DNA of 37,569 bases from Streptomyces sp. CHD11 (GCF_018638295.1 NZ_JABTTS010000044.1:1-37569); one strand, 5' to 3'; numbered from the stretch's first letter, positions 8,234 to 18,227 are shown. The notes: a model not told the origin generated them from the sequence alone. A program made the numbers and translations.

Positions 8234-8691
8234 TACTTCCCGACAACCGACGCGGGGGCCTGTTCACGGTCTTCTCCTGGCGGAGGTCCGGTGCGAGGGC
8301 CGCCGTGCTGCCCGTGGGTTGAGAATCCCGGACTGGGCGGGTCGATGCGGGGCGCTCCGTACCATGGCGACCAGTTTTGCGCGGAGGGTCAAGAGTTATC
8401 AGGGTCCGGCGGACCAGGGCACTCACTTCGTCGAGGTCCTCGCCAAGTGCTACGTTGCGCACCAGCAGAGGTGCCTCTTCAGCGATCACCGCATGTGGAT
8501 CACCTGGGCCCCGTGATCGCCGATACCGAACCAACGTAGGGCCATGACGGAGAGAAAGCCGCCTTGACATAATTTCCCGATCCTGCTCAGGCGACCTCTT
8601 TGTCGGCGACCTCGTGTGCGGAGTGCGTGGTGACTCGTGAGCCTGCCCAGGAGGTCCTGCGCCCTGCTGATTTGTAGCGGCGCCGTGGTCG
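8234..8691. other. Non-coding gap between two operons
   Basis: 458 bp between the conflict operon start and the end of the ThiL-like gene. A minus-strand frame is open across much of it (8211-8813), and one stretch near 8420-8490 (AVIAEEAPLLVRNVALGEDL) has protein-like composition, but it overlaps the ThiL gene end and I cannot assign a family or credible start. It could be a gene remnant. A small palindrome CAGGA-GG-TCCTG near 8648 follows the ThiL stop. No tRNA or strong promoter was recognised. Confidence 0.4.
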
Positions 8692-9774
8692 TCATGGGGA
8701 GGGCTGGCGAGGGCCGAACCGCCGTCCAGCCGAAGGGTATGCGGTGAGTCCGAGTCGGCGCTGCCCCGGACTGAAACCAGGCAGGTAGATGGTGGTGGGC
8801 TGGTCTCGGCCAAGGTCCGCCTCTATGCCGTCGTGGTTCCTCACAACGGCGCCTACCCCCAGCTGAGCGCTGACACGACCGACCGTCACCGGACGTCGGC
8901 CGACCCGGCGGAACACCTCGTTGCTCACTTCTTCTGCGTCAGAGGGAGAGACCGTGAACAGCAACCGGTCGTCTCCCGCGATCCCGGCAAGGACCGTTCG
9001 ACGGAGACTGGCGACACCCGCAGCCTCGGCGTACTGCGCGCTAGGTGCGACAGGAATATCGATGAAGTCGATCTCAAGGCGGTGGCCACAGGCGTACGAC
9101 AGATCGATGAGCGATTTCGCCAGTGAGTCGTTGCAGTCAAGACACGCACTGACCAGTCCGGTCGACAGCAGCGCGGCACCTATGGCTAGCTCGGGGCGGT
9201 AGTCGAGGAAGTCGGTGAGGAGATTCTCCCACTCCTCGTCAGTTAACTGGTCAGTGACCGCTGCGTTGAGTAAGGCCAGTGCACCATCCCAGCCGCCGAA
9301 GGGCCCCGATGCGACGACGAGGTCACCGGGGCGGGCACCATGGCGGCGCAACGGACGGCGCCCGTCGTCGCACATGCCCAGTACCGTCGAACTCACCCCG
9401 AACTCGCCACGGGAAAGGTTCGACCCCTGCAATAGCAACCCGCCGGTTAGCGCGAGAGCGTCGTCCACTGCCAACCCGATCGCTCGGAAATCCTCTGTCG
9501 TGAAGTCGTCGGGGGCGCGTACATCAATCTGCAGTCCTGCAGGCTGCGCTCCGCTCGCGGCAAGGTCACTGAACGCCTCGAGGATTCCGCGCCGTACGAG
9601 GGACCGTATGTCCTCCCCTGGATAAGCGTGCTCCGCCCCCATATGGTCGGACGAGACAAGGACATGGCCGCCACCCTTCACCTGCAGGCAGGCCGTGTCC
9701 TCCCAGCCGTTGTCCAGGCGACCGACCGCCGCTCGGATGGCGCGGATCGCGTGGAACTCCTCCCAGCGGGTCAT
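8692..9774 (-). CDS. AIR synthase-related / ThiL-like ATP-dependent kinase
   Basis: 360 residues of the PurM/ThiL/SelD/HypE superfamily, whose members bind ATP and phosphorylate or activate small substrates. Family features are WEDTACL near the N-terminus (metal/ATP aspartate), SSDHMGAEH, a glycine-rich LVVASGPFGG, the ThiL-like DCNDSLAKSLIDLSYACG and a degenerate GDDRLLFTVSP where ThiL has GEDYELLFT. Length is close to ThiL (about 320-360). ATG 9774 is chosen for the GAGGAG site 6 nt upstream; the 14 extra residues of the longer frame look non-native. It is the last gene of a five-gene operon, 13 bp after a methyltransferase, with no thiamine genes near. A pathway-specific kinase is therefore more likely than thiamine phosphate kinase; the substrate is unknown. 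Confidence 0.75.
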   Translation of the reverse strand: MTRWEEFHAIRAIRAAVGRLDNGWEDTACLQVKGGGHVLVSSDHMGAEHAYPGEDIRSLVRRGILEAFSDLAASGAQPAGLQIDVRAPDDFTTEDFRAIGLAVDDALALTGGLLLQGSNLSRGEFGVSSTVLGMCDDGRRPLRRHGARPGDLVVASGPFGGWDGALALLNAAVTDQLTDEEWENLLTDFLDYRPELAIGAALLSTGLVSACLDCNDSLAKSLIDLSYACGHRLEIDFIDIPVAPSAQYAEAAGVASLRRTVLAGIAGDDRLLFTVSPSDAEEVSNEVFRRVGRRPVTVGRVSAQLGVGAVVRNHDGIEADLGRDQPTTIYLPGFSPGQRRLGLTAYPSAGRRFGPRQPSP

Positions 9775-9787
9775 TGGCACTCCTCGT

Positions 9788-10480
9788 TCATACGGCCTCC
9801 CAACGGCACAGGACATCGCGGGCCAGCAATCGGGTCAGCCGCCCATCGGCTGTCTTGAGCGGTACCCAGCCGACAGGACGGAAACCGCAGGCCCGCGCCA
9901 TACCGCGCAACTCCGCCCCGCCGAGAATGTGCATCGGGAGATGATCGACGCGCACTCCACCCGTCCTGGTGCGCCCGCGCAGCACCAGGTCGCCAAAGTC
10001 GGCACCACCGTGGCCACCCGCTATCCAGTGGCAGACCTGTTGGGCCGGGTGATAGCGCCAGCGGCGGTGATGGCTCAGGAGCAGGACGCCACCGGGCTTC
10101 AGTATTCGGCGTACCTCACGCAGGGTGGCGAGTCGGCGAGCACGTGGGCGTATGGCCTCGAGGACGTGGAAGGCCAGCAGCGCGAGCTCGGCGCTCCCGT
10201 CCGCCCAGGGCAGGTCGGAGCCGTCGGCGACGACTGCCTCGACGTCCGGCTGGTCGAGGAGAAGGCGCCCGATCTGCACATCGGACGGATCGGCTGCCCT
10301 ATATAACCAACCCGCGGCCCGGAGCGTGGAGCACAGGCGCCCAGCCCCGGCCCCCACGTCCACGGCCACCCTCTGACGCCCGTCCCCCAGCGCGTCCAGA
10401 AGTAGCCGCTCGCCGGCGAACACAGGCAGCCGGCGCAGCCATTGGGCAACGTCAGGGCGTTCGTAGAATCCGGCCGTCAC
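9788..10480 (-). CDS. Class I SAM-dependent methyltransferase
   Basis: 230 residues starting at GTG 10480, whose GTGA overlaps the stop of the oxidoreductase gene. The open frame extends further back but there it is antisense shadow of that gene. The Rossmann SAM motif I is VAVDVGAGAGRLCSTLR (about residues 32-48), the acidic end of beta 2 is AADPSD, motif II is ADGSAELALLAFHVLEAI, and motif III is RRILKPGGVLLLSHHRRWRY, all typical of UbiE/Methyltransf_11 enzymes. The region after motif III (HWIAGGHGGADFGDLVLRG) is not one I recognise. The acceptor is unknown; its place between the oxidoreductase and the ThiL-like kinase suggests it modifies the same pathway intermediate. Confidence 0.85.
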   Translation of the reverse strand: MTAGFYERPDVAQWLRRLPVFAGERLLLDALGDGRQRVAVDVGAGAGRLCSTLRAAGWLYRAADPSDVQIGRLLLDQPDVEAVVADGSDLPWADGSAELALLAFHVLEAIRPRARRLATLREVRRILKPGGVLLLSHHRRWRYHPAQQVCHWIAGGHGGADFGDLVLRGRTRTGGVRVDHLPMHILGGAELRGMARACGFRPVGWVPLKTADGRLTRLLARDVLCRWEAV

Positions 10481-11523
10481 GAGGCGCCGCCCGGAACCGG
10501 TCGCCTCGACGGTCCTCTCGATGCCACGGAAACCGCAGCGCCGTCCTGTACAGCCGACTCGTACAGGGCGTAGACGACCTCGTGGCTCGCCCGCACCAGT
10601 TCCAGTTCGCACTCGTATAGCGCGGGCGTTCGGGACAGCCATGCCCGAACCGCGTCGTTCACCCACGTGGCATGGCCGGGACCGAACGGAACGGGTTTCG
10701 CAGCCAGTTCCGCAATCGCGTCCTCCACGGAGGAGGTGACCCGTCGCCATCGCGGGGTCTCGCTGCCTACGATCAGCACCGTTTCCGTCGGCAGGAAGAC
10801 ACGGATCACCTGTGACTCCTCTGCGGCAGCACAGGTCATAGCCGTGAGGGAGAGCACCCCCTGGTCCGTCTCGATGGCTGCGTGCACGTGGTCCTCAACC
10901 CGGATTGAGCGTGAGCTGCGCAGAGTAGCTCGTGCAACCAAGGGCACCGCACCCGTTAGGTAGAGCGCCAGATCGAGAGCGTGAATCGCCTGGTTCAGAA
11001 GGACCCCGCCGCCAGCCACGAGGGGATCGCCTTTCCAGCCCGCGTAGTAGGCCGATTCCCGTCGCAGGATCTGTGACACGGCGACTGCGTGGATCTGCTC
11101 GCCCCGCTCCCGCAGATAGTCGCGGCAACGCACCATATCCGGGCTGCACCGCTGGACCATGCCGCAGGACACGCCTCTGCCGCTTGCCGCCGCTGCGGCC
11201 GAGATGCGCTCGAAGCCGAGGCCGTCGATTGCCACAGGCTTGTCGACGAGGACATCTGCGCCGGCGGCCAGACCGTTCAGGACCTGCGACACGTGCCGTT
11301 CGTGCGGGGAGGCCACGGCGACAATGCCGCCACTGGGCACGTGCCAGCCTTCGTCGGGCTCGTTGAAGGCCGCCACGCCCAGGTGGCGACCCAGTTCCGA
11401 GGCGCTGCCCGAGGAGCCGCCGACGACGGCCTGAAGGTCGACCCGCGGATGGGCATGCAATGCCCGTGCCAGCTGTGCTCCCGATTTCCCCGCGCCCAGG
11501 ACGACCGCGGGTAGCCCCGTCAC
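10477..11523 (-). CDS. Gfo/Idh/MocA-family NAD(P)-dependent oxidoreductase
   Basis: 348 residues. The N-terminal Rossmann fold has AVVLGAGKSGAQLARAL as the dinucleotide loop. The family signature VLVDKPVAIDG (the catalytic-region DKP, usually EKP) follows at about residue 90. The C-terminal half holds GGGVLLNQAIHALDLALYL, matching the GGG..D..H..D motif of this family, where the histidine is expected to bind substrate. Members oxidise or reduce sugars, inositols or cyclic polyols. GTG 11523 overlaps the upstream methyltransferase stop as GTGA; a longer frame reads into shadow. The length is typical. In this operon it could set up a keto group for the class III aminotransferase, which is inference from co-occurrence. 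Confidence 0.87.
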   Translation of the reverse strand: MTGLPAVVLGAGKSGAQLARALHAHPRVDLQAVVGGSSGSASELGRHLGVAAFNEPDEGWHVPSGGIVAVASPHERHVSQVLNGLAAGADVLVDKPVAIDGLGFERISAAAAASGRGVSCGMVQRCSPDMVRCRDYLRERGEQIHAVAVSQILRRESAYYAGWKGDPLVAGGGVLLNQAIHALDLALYLTGAVPLVARATLRSSRSIRVEDHVHAAIETDQGVLSLTAMTCAAAEESQVIRVFLPTETVLIVGSETPRWRRVTSSVEDAIAELAAKPVPFGPGHATWVNDAVRAWLSRTPALYECELELVRASHEVVYALYESAVQDGAAVSVASRGPSRRPVPGGAS

Positions 11524-12485
11524 CGATACCTCGCAGCGGACATGACCAGTTCCTGGGGCGCAGTGTGCCCATAGTGATGTACCAGCATCTGTGTCACCTT
11601 GAAGCCGTGGGCCTGTACGAGTGCGTTCAAGTCGTCCTCCCGGTAGGCACGCAGGTGCTCTGCGTGGTAGGGCACGTCGTGCTCTCCCCACTCGCCGTTG
11701 GCATGCGGAACGGTGATCACTAGCAGGCCCCCGGGGCGGACCAGACGCCGGGCCTCCTCTAGTAACAGATCCGGATCTAGCACGTGTTCTAACAGCTCGC
11801 AGCAGAGCACCACGTCGAACGCACCAGACCTGAAGGGCGTTCGCTCAGCGAAGGCGCGGACTGCCTGCACTCCCTTGCGTCGGGCCTCGATGAGAAGGCG
11901 GTGGGCGAGGTCTACTCCCGCGACGACGCAGCCATTTCCTTCGATGAGCCGGGCACCGAATGCGCCGCTGTTGCACCCCAGGTCGACGACTCTGCTTCCG
12001 GCGGGCGTCGCCGCGATGACCGCGCGCAATCGGTCGATGTCGGGGCTGTCGTCCGTAAAGTGCCCCTGCTTTTCCATGTCGGAGTAGTCCCGGTATAGCC
12101 CGACGACATCGTCGTATGTCTGTGGGTGGCGCACCCGGCTGGGTGGCAGCGGCACTCCCTCGGGGCGTACGGTGTCGGTGAGCCCGAGCAGCGCCAACAA
12201 CCCTTCCTCGCCGACCCCGGCGACTTCGGCGGGCAGTCGGCCGCGCAGCTTCGAAAATGCTGCGGCTGAAAACTGCCAACTGCCCCGGTTGTCGACCATC
12301 TCAATGACTACCGGGAAGCCGTCGACGAGGATGGTTGCCTTTACGAATCGGTGTCTGGTGAGAGTGGCCTTCCGCTTGAAGAAGACTCCGTCGGGCAGCA
12401 CGTCGATCTCTTCCTCGGTGAGGTAGTCGTGGTCGACGTCGGTGTCGGGATCTTGGCGGAGCCAGGACGGCACCTCAATGCGCAT
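11520..12485 (-). CDS. SAM-dependent methyltransferase with extra N-terminal domain
   Basis: 321 residues. The C-terminal ~190 residues are a class I methyltransferase: motif I VVDLGCNSGAFGARL, AGVDLAHRLL for beta 2, FDVVLCCELLEHVLDPD for motif II and RRLVRPGGLLVITVPH for motif III, as in UbiG/Methyltransf_11 proteins. The first ~130 residues (LTEEEIDVLPDGVFFKRKAT, then FPVVIEMVDNRGSWQFSAAA) form an added domain with beta-strand character that I do not recognise and that may bind the substrate or a partner. ATG 12485 overlaps the 3' end of the aminotransferase gene by 11 bp, and the oxidoreductase start overlaps its stop, so translation is coupled. The acceptor molecule is unknown. Confidence 0.83.
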   Translation of the reverse strand: MRIEVPSWLRQDPDTDVDHDYLTEEEIDVLPDGVFFKRKATLTRHRFVKATILVDGFPVVIEMVDNRGSWQFSAAAFSKLRGRLPAEVAGVGEEGLLALLGLTDTVRPEGVPLPPSRVRHPQTYDDVVGLYRDYSDMEKQGHFTDDSPDIDRLRAVIAATPAGSRVVDLGCNSGAFGARLIEGNGCVVAGVDLAHRLLIEARRKGVQAVRAFAERTPFRSGAFDVVLCCELLEHVLDPDLLLEEARRLVRPGGLLVITVPHANGEWGEHDVPYHAEHLRAYREDDLNALVQAHGFKVTQMLVHHYGHTAPQELVMSAARYR

Positions 12486-13743
12486 GCGTTGCTTCCAGGG
12501 CCTCGCCGAACCGCTCCAGGATCACGTCGATGTCCTCGCGTGTCACGATCAGAGGTGGCTTAACCTTGACGACTTCGGGCTTGTACCCTCCGAGCCCGAG
12601 CAGGAGGCCGCGCTCCATGGCCGCGCGTCGCACAGACGCTGCGACGTCCGCAGCAGGCACGCCCGTACCTGGTCGTACGAATTCCACGCCGATATGGAGG
12701 CCGACCTGACGCACCTCGTAGATCTCGGGAAAATGGTGGTGGAAAGCCTGAAGGCCCTGGCGGAGCCGCGCGCCGCTGTCACGGGCGGCGAGCAGAAGAC
12801 CGTCGCGCTCGACGATGTCGAGAACCTTTACCGCAACGCTGTGCGCGAGCGCCGAACTGGCGAATGTGTGCAGGTCGTAAGTACCCGTCGGGGGGAAGCC
12901 GGGAACGTCGTCTCTCATCAGCACGGCACCGCAGGCGAATCCACCCGCCAACCCCTTTCCCAGCGCGACCATGTGCGGGCCGAGTTGGTCGATGTGCGTG
13001 AAGTAGCGTCCGGCGCGGATGTACGTCTGGATCTCGTCGTAGATCACCATGAAGTCCTGCTGCGCGGCCCTGTCCCGTAATCGCTCCAGCCAGTACCGGG
13101 GTATCTCCCGTTGTCCACCGGATCCCTGTACAGGCTCGACCAGGACGGCCAGCAGCGAGTCTCCGACCCGGGTGAGTTCCTCGTCCAGGACGTGCAGATT
13201 CTCCTGCGGGGAGCGACCTGGTTCCGGGAAGGTCAGGCTGACAAAGGTGGGCCCGAAGCCAGTGAAGGCCGCCAACGTGCGGCGTTCCGTGGGTACGTCG
13301 TCCGTGCCAGGCCAGGAAGCCCCGGCCATCCCCAGTGTCGTCCCGTGGAATGAGCCTCGCACCCGCCCGATCAGTCGGCGGTCCGGACGGTCCAGTGCCG
13401 CGAGCTTGATCGCAGATTCAAGAGCCAGTGCCCCGGACACCGCCGGGACGACACGGTCGTACCTGTACTCCGCCTCGGATGTCTTGCTGAGCCCGATGAG
13501 CCGGTCCGCGAACTCATCGCGTTGCACTGTGTCAAATCCCTGATGCGTGTGCCAGAGGTCGCCCATCACCAGACTGACGTGCGCTCGGATCTCCGGATGT
13601 GTGTGGCCGAGATACAGCGCCCAGCTCTGCGACGTGCAGTCAATGTATGCCCGGCCCTCGGTGTCCCAGACTCGGACGCCTTCCCCTCGCGAGATGGTGA
13701 TCGCTGGCGTGCCCCCACCAATACTGAGCGCCTGTCCCCCCAA
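12475..13743 (-). CDS. PLP-dependent class III aminotransferase
   Basis: 422 residues, fold type I, class III (the acetylornithine/GABA/diaminobutyrate aminotransferase group). Visible are the cofactor-phosphate region around 102-112 (VSGALALESAIK), SFHGTTLGMAG at 131-141, the PLP-ring aspartate Asp236 in VIYDEIQT, and the Schiff-base lysine Lys263 in MVALGKGLAGG. Length is normal. The start is the uncommon TTG at 13743: the strong GAGGGGAG lies 5-6 nt upstream and MGGQALSIGGG reads well into the family N-terminus. It is the first gene of the five-gene minus-strand operon. Such enzymes aminate ketones or aldehydes with glutamate-type donors or use aminomutase-like chemistry; here the neighbouring dehydrogenase could supply the carbonyl substrate. 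Confidence 0.9.
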   Translation of the reverse strand: MGGQALSIGGGTPAITISRGEGVRVWDTEGRAYIDCTSQSWALYLGHTHPEIRAHVSLVMGDLWHTHQGFDTVQRDEFADRLIGLSKTSEAEYRYDRVVPAVSGALALESAIKLAALDRPDRRLIGRVRGSFHGTTLGMAGASWPGTDDVPTERRTLAAFTGFGPTFVSLTFPEPGRSPQENLHVLDEELTRVGDSLLAVLVEPVQGSGGQREIPRYWLERLRDRAAQQDFMVIYDEIQTYIRAGRYFTHIDQLGPHMVALGKGLAGGFACGAVLMRDDVPGFPPTGTYDLHTFASSALAHSVAVKVLDIVERDGLLLAARDSGARLRQGLQAFHHHFPEIYEVRQVGLHIGVEFVRPGTGVPAADVAASVRRAAMERGLLLGLGGYKPEVVKVKPPLIVTREDIDVILERFGEALEATHAH

Positions 13744-14108
13744 AGGGCTCCCCTCTCTGCTCCGTGCGGGGATGGTATTCGCTCCCGCCTACCTCGCACA
13801 GCACCGCGACCAACATCCGCTCAATCCGCCGGTCCCTCCGTCGGAAGAAGCGCGACGGTCGCAGCGGTGACCATCAGTGCTGGGGGCCCAGACGGAGGCG
13901 GTGTCCGGCACTGACGAAGCGTGGGCCTATCCGTCTCTTCTTCCGAGGCCGCTGTCGCGTGTACCCGATCCCCATGTGCTGGCGGCTACCCATGGCGAGC
14001 AAGACGATGGATAGAGGGGTTCATGGCTGGCTCCAGCCCGGGGGAGTCAACGGCCATCTCGGAGTCGCCGTCAGCAATGAGAAGTGCGGTTCGCGAATCC
14101 AGCTCACG

Positions 14109-14390
14109 GATGAGTGATGACGCTCATCTGACGCTCCGGCCCTCTCAAAGACTGCTCACGCGGCTAGAAATATGCTCTGACCTGGGCTTTTCCGCGACTC
14201 GCTCAGGCCGACATCTTTCCGATGACGCATCACGTGGAGTGTGTCGCCATCCTCGAACCGGCCGCGAAGGGCTCCTGACCTGCGGTTTTTCCCGTGCGCA
14301 TTATGCGCGGTGTGGGCGTTACGGGCGATGTCCTGACGCTGGAACGACGCTCGTGACGCTCAGGTGACGCTCCTTCTGATGGAGCGTCAC
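14109..14390. promoter_or_regulatory. Cluster of TGACGCT boxes with inverted repeats
   Basis: TGACGCT occurs at 14118-14124, 14129-14135, 14334-14340, 14354-14360 and 14365-14371, and inverted at 14383-14389. The last direct copy and the inverted copy make a perfect 10-bp inverted repeat, GTGACGCTCC (14364-14373) and GGAGCGTCAC (14381-14390), around a 7-nt spacer. The first copy is flanked by GATGAG (14109-14114) and CTCATC (14123-14128), another perfect repeat. Six copies in 270 bp of non-coding DNA suggest a multi-site operator for the divergent operons, possibly for the nearby response regulator. This is inference. Confidence 0.45.
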
Positions 14391-14524
14391 ATGGCTTATA
14401 TGCGGGTCGGCCCCCTGTCGCGCCGGTGAGGTATCGGTGGGGTGCCGAAGGCCGGCGGCGCTGAGCGGCAGGGCCGCAGGGTCCTGCTGGGCAGCACGTC
14501 TGCTCGCTTGCCCGGGTGAGCGGT

Positions 14525-14697
14525 TCAGCTTCGCCGTGCCGCGTCCGCTTTCCGTACCGTCCTCGCCGCGTGGTCAGCCGAGCCGGCCAGGTTCCGCAGT
14601 GCGCCGGAGACCCGGCTGAGGAACTCCACCACGTGGTCGGCGGGGGTGTCCTGCTTGGACGGGCACGAGGACGCGACCAAGGCCGGCCGTCCGGTCG
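14525..14697 (-). pseudogene. Possible gene remnant
   Basis: A minus-strand frame between a TGA near 14698-14700 and its own stop at 14525-14527 encodes about 57 residues with convincing protein composition, including ADHVVEFLSRVSGALRNLAG near the end, which looks helical. No ATG or ribosome site is present and I do not recognise a family. It may be the 3' end of a gene truncated when the adjacent exporter module arrived, or a chance frame. Confidence 0.25.
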
Positions 14698-14800
14698 CTC
14701 ATGTAATCCCGTGCGAGTACGCGTCACCTCCTGCGGGCGGACGCCGGCCGCCGGGGGCCGCCAGCATCGTGGTGGACACCAACCACTCCTTGGAGGTCTC

Positions 14801-15588
<788 letters not shown>

Positions 15589-15592
<4 letters not shown>

Positions 15593-18123
15593 GCCAGATG
15601 GTGCGGAGCGCGGCCCGGAGCGTGTTCGCGAGCCGGGGCCGGTTCCTGCTCACGGGCGCGGCGATCGCACTGTCGGTGGCGTTCTTCGTCGCGACGCTGG
15701 TGCTGTCCGACTCGATGCGCGGCCGAGCGGCCGGCGATATCGCCGAAGCGATGGCCGGGACGGACGCCGTGGTGCAGGGCGTCTCCCTCGGCGAGCCCGG
15801 CGGCGGACCGGGAGATCCCACCAGGTCGGTTCGGCGATCACTGGATCCCGACATCACCGAGCGCGTGGTCGCGGTCGACGGCGTCGACGGGGCCGCCTCG
15901 CAGCGGGCCGGCTTCGCGAAGCTGGTCGTCGACGGATCGACGGTCGGAACCGGCACGGCGAGCGACGTCGGTCGCAACTGGGTCGCCGACCCGGCGCTCA
16001 ATCCGTTCCGGCTCGCGAGCGGGCGACCACCGGCCGAGGTCGGAGAGATCATGATCGATCGGTCGCTCGCCGATGACGCAGGCGTGGCTGTGGGGGATGT
16101 AGCACAGGTCCTGACCGCCACGGGGATGCACGACGCGACCATCACCGGTATCGCGACGTTCGCGTCGGCGGACGCGGCACCGCTGCAGCGAACGGTTCTG
16201 CTGGCCGACGGAGCGGTGACCGACTGGCTCGACACGGCGGCGCCGACCGAGGTTCTCGTCGACATAGCGGAGGGTGCCGACCGCACCGAGGTGCTCGGCC
16301 GGCTGTCGGCGCTGTCCGATGCCGAGGTCGTCGACGGACCCGACTACGTCCGGACGATGCAGAACGCCGCGACGTCACCGCTGCAGTTCCTGAACGTGTT
16401 CCTCCTGGCCTTCGCCGTGGTCGCCTTTCTGATCGGCGTGACGATCATCTTCAACACGTTCGCGCTCACCGTCGCCCGCCGCCGGCGGGAGTCGGGACTG
16501 CTGCGTGCGATCGGTGCGGAACGACGCCAAGTGCTCGGCGGAGTGGTGATCGAGGCGGTGTTCGTCGGAACGATCGCCACGCTCGCCGGCCTGGTGTGCG
16601 GGGTCGCGGGAGTGGGCGCGCTGCGCTGGGTCGTCGGACTCACCGGGGTCAGCCTGATCACCGGGCCGACGATCGTGAGCCCGATCTCGATCGCGGTCGC
16701 CGCGACCGCCGGTATCGGCGCGACGATCCTCTCGGCATGGATCCCGGCTCGCCGCGCGGCGGCGACACCACCGATCGAGGCGCTGCGCGAGAGCGCGGCG
16801 GAACCCCGGGTCGTGAGCCGAGTGCGGACCGCGAGCGGACTGGTGCTCGCCGCGGCGGCGATCGCTGGAGGAGCTGTGGCTGTGGTGGGCTCGAACCCGG
16901 TGTGGCTCGGGCTCGCTGCTGCCATTGTCCCGGCGCTCGTGCTGTGCGGCCCGGCGATCGTGACGGCTTCAGCACGTTGGAGCTCTCCGGCTGCCCGCCG
17001 CGCCGCCGGTGTGTCCGGCTCGATCGCAGCGGGCAACCTGGCTGCGAGCCCCCGTCGATCGGCGTCGACGGCGCTCGCGCTCATGCTCGGAATCGCCATG
17101 GTGACGGTGTTCTCGGTCTTCGCGAGCTCAATGACGAGCGCGGTGGGAACGGACGTCCGTGAGGGACTGCGGGCGGACCTGGTGGTCACGTCGGCGACCC
17201 CCGACTTCTCGACGGTCGACCCCACCCTGGCCGACCGGATAGCAGCGCTGCCCGACGTCGACTCGGCAACCGCGCTGTCGAACGCCGAAGGGATAGTGGC
17301 AGGGAAGGCCGAGGCGATCGGCGGCATCGACCCGACGGCACTGCCCACCGTGTACGACCTCGCCCCGATCGCCGGCGACCTCGCCGATCTGAGCTCGGGA
17401 GGCGTGGCCGTGGTCGGTGACGACCCGGCGCTGCTCGGCGGAACCCTGGAGATCGAGTTCGAACGATCGACCATCGAGGCGCCGATCGTTGCCGTGGTCG
17501 AGAGGAGCACCGGCGGTTTCGAAGCCCCGGCGTACTTCGTCGACCGTGCGACACTCGACGCCTCGGTCGGCCGTCTGCTCGATGCGCAGGTGTTCGTCGA
17601 CCTCGCCGACGGAGCGGTGGCGGACGCCGAGGAAGACGTGAGCGCGCTGGTCCGGGATTCGCCCGGGTCGTTCCTGGAGACCAGGGACGAGCACGTCGCC
17701 GGCAGCGGGAGCGAGATCGCCGCGTTCGGGTACTTCATCGACGGGATGCTCATTCTGGCGAGCTTCATCGCGCTTCTCGGAGTCGCCAACACCACGGCGC
17801 TCGCGATCAATGAACGCTCCGCGGAGCTCGGGCTGCTGCGAGCGGTCGGGGCGTCCCGACGGGAGCTGCGTCGCATCGTGCGGCTCGAGGGGGCGCTCCT
17901 GTCGTTCGTTGCGGCATCGATCGGTATCGCTGTCGGAGCCGGCTTCGGCTGGGCGATGATCGATGTCGCCGGGGGCACGGAGATCCCGTCCATCGTCGTA
18001 CCCTGGCCCCGTCTTGCAGTGACGATGATCGTCGCGGTGGCAGCGGGCGTGGCCGCTGCGGCGTGGCCCGCGTTCCGGGTCTCCCGGGTGCCTGTGCTCG
18101 AGCTGGTGAGCCGGGACCGCTGA
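15589..18123 (+). CDS. ABC transporter permease, FtsX/MacB family, duplicated
   Basis: 844 residues with the classic actinobacterial large-permease layout. An N-terminal membrane helix (FLLTGAAIALSVAFFVATLV) is followed by an extracytoplasmic MacB-like domain to about 260. An FtsX core with three helices follows (from VFLLAFAVVAFLIGVTIIF to ~400), then a second N-terminal-type helix pair, a second extracytoplasmic domain (~510-710) and a second FtsX core ending near 840 (from GMLILASFIALLGVANTT). ESGLLRAIGAERRQVL and ELGLLRAVGASRRELR are the paired cytoplasmic coupling motifs. ATG overlaps the ATPase stop. Together they form an exporter or mechanotransmitter for membrane-active compounds. Cargo unknown; neighbouring regulatory genes suggest induced resistance. 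Confidence 0.92.
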
Positions 18124-18137
18124 CGCACCCGGGCCGG

Positions 18138-18172
18138 CACCTGGACCGGACGGCCTACGACCGGTCCAGGTG
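18138..18172 (+). terminator. Perfect 12-bp inverted repeat after the permease gene
   Basis: CACCTGGACCGG (18138-18149) and CCGGTCCAGGTG (18161-18172) flank an 11-nt loop, 15 bp after the permease stop. No U-tract follows. It may terminate the exporter transcript, or act as an operator for the histidine kinase gene 56 bp further on; a second small palindrome CTCCC-GT-GGGAG lies at 18180-18191. Confidence 0.55.
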
Positions 18173-18227
18173 CAAAGACCTCCCGTGGGAGTATGCGCCC
18201 GCGATCGGTCCCGACGATGATGGGGCC

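Larger units (their letters stand above)
13744..14800. other. 1-kb region without a confident gene between divergent operons
   Basis: Separates the aminotransferase operon (minus) from the ABC exporter operon (plus). Open frames exist but have neither family motifs nor ribosome sites. It contains a cluster of TGACGCT boxes (14118-14390), a GCGCAT-T-ATGCGC palindrome at 14296-14308 and a protein-like minus-strand remnant at 14525-14697, each listed separately. The promoters of both operons must lie here or close to it. Confidence 0.6.

Noticed and set aside
8692..9774. Thiamine monophosphate kinase (thiL) assignment
   Set aside because: Motifs are degenerate and the neighbours are not thiamine genes, so only the superfamily is claimed.
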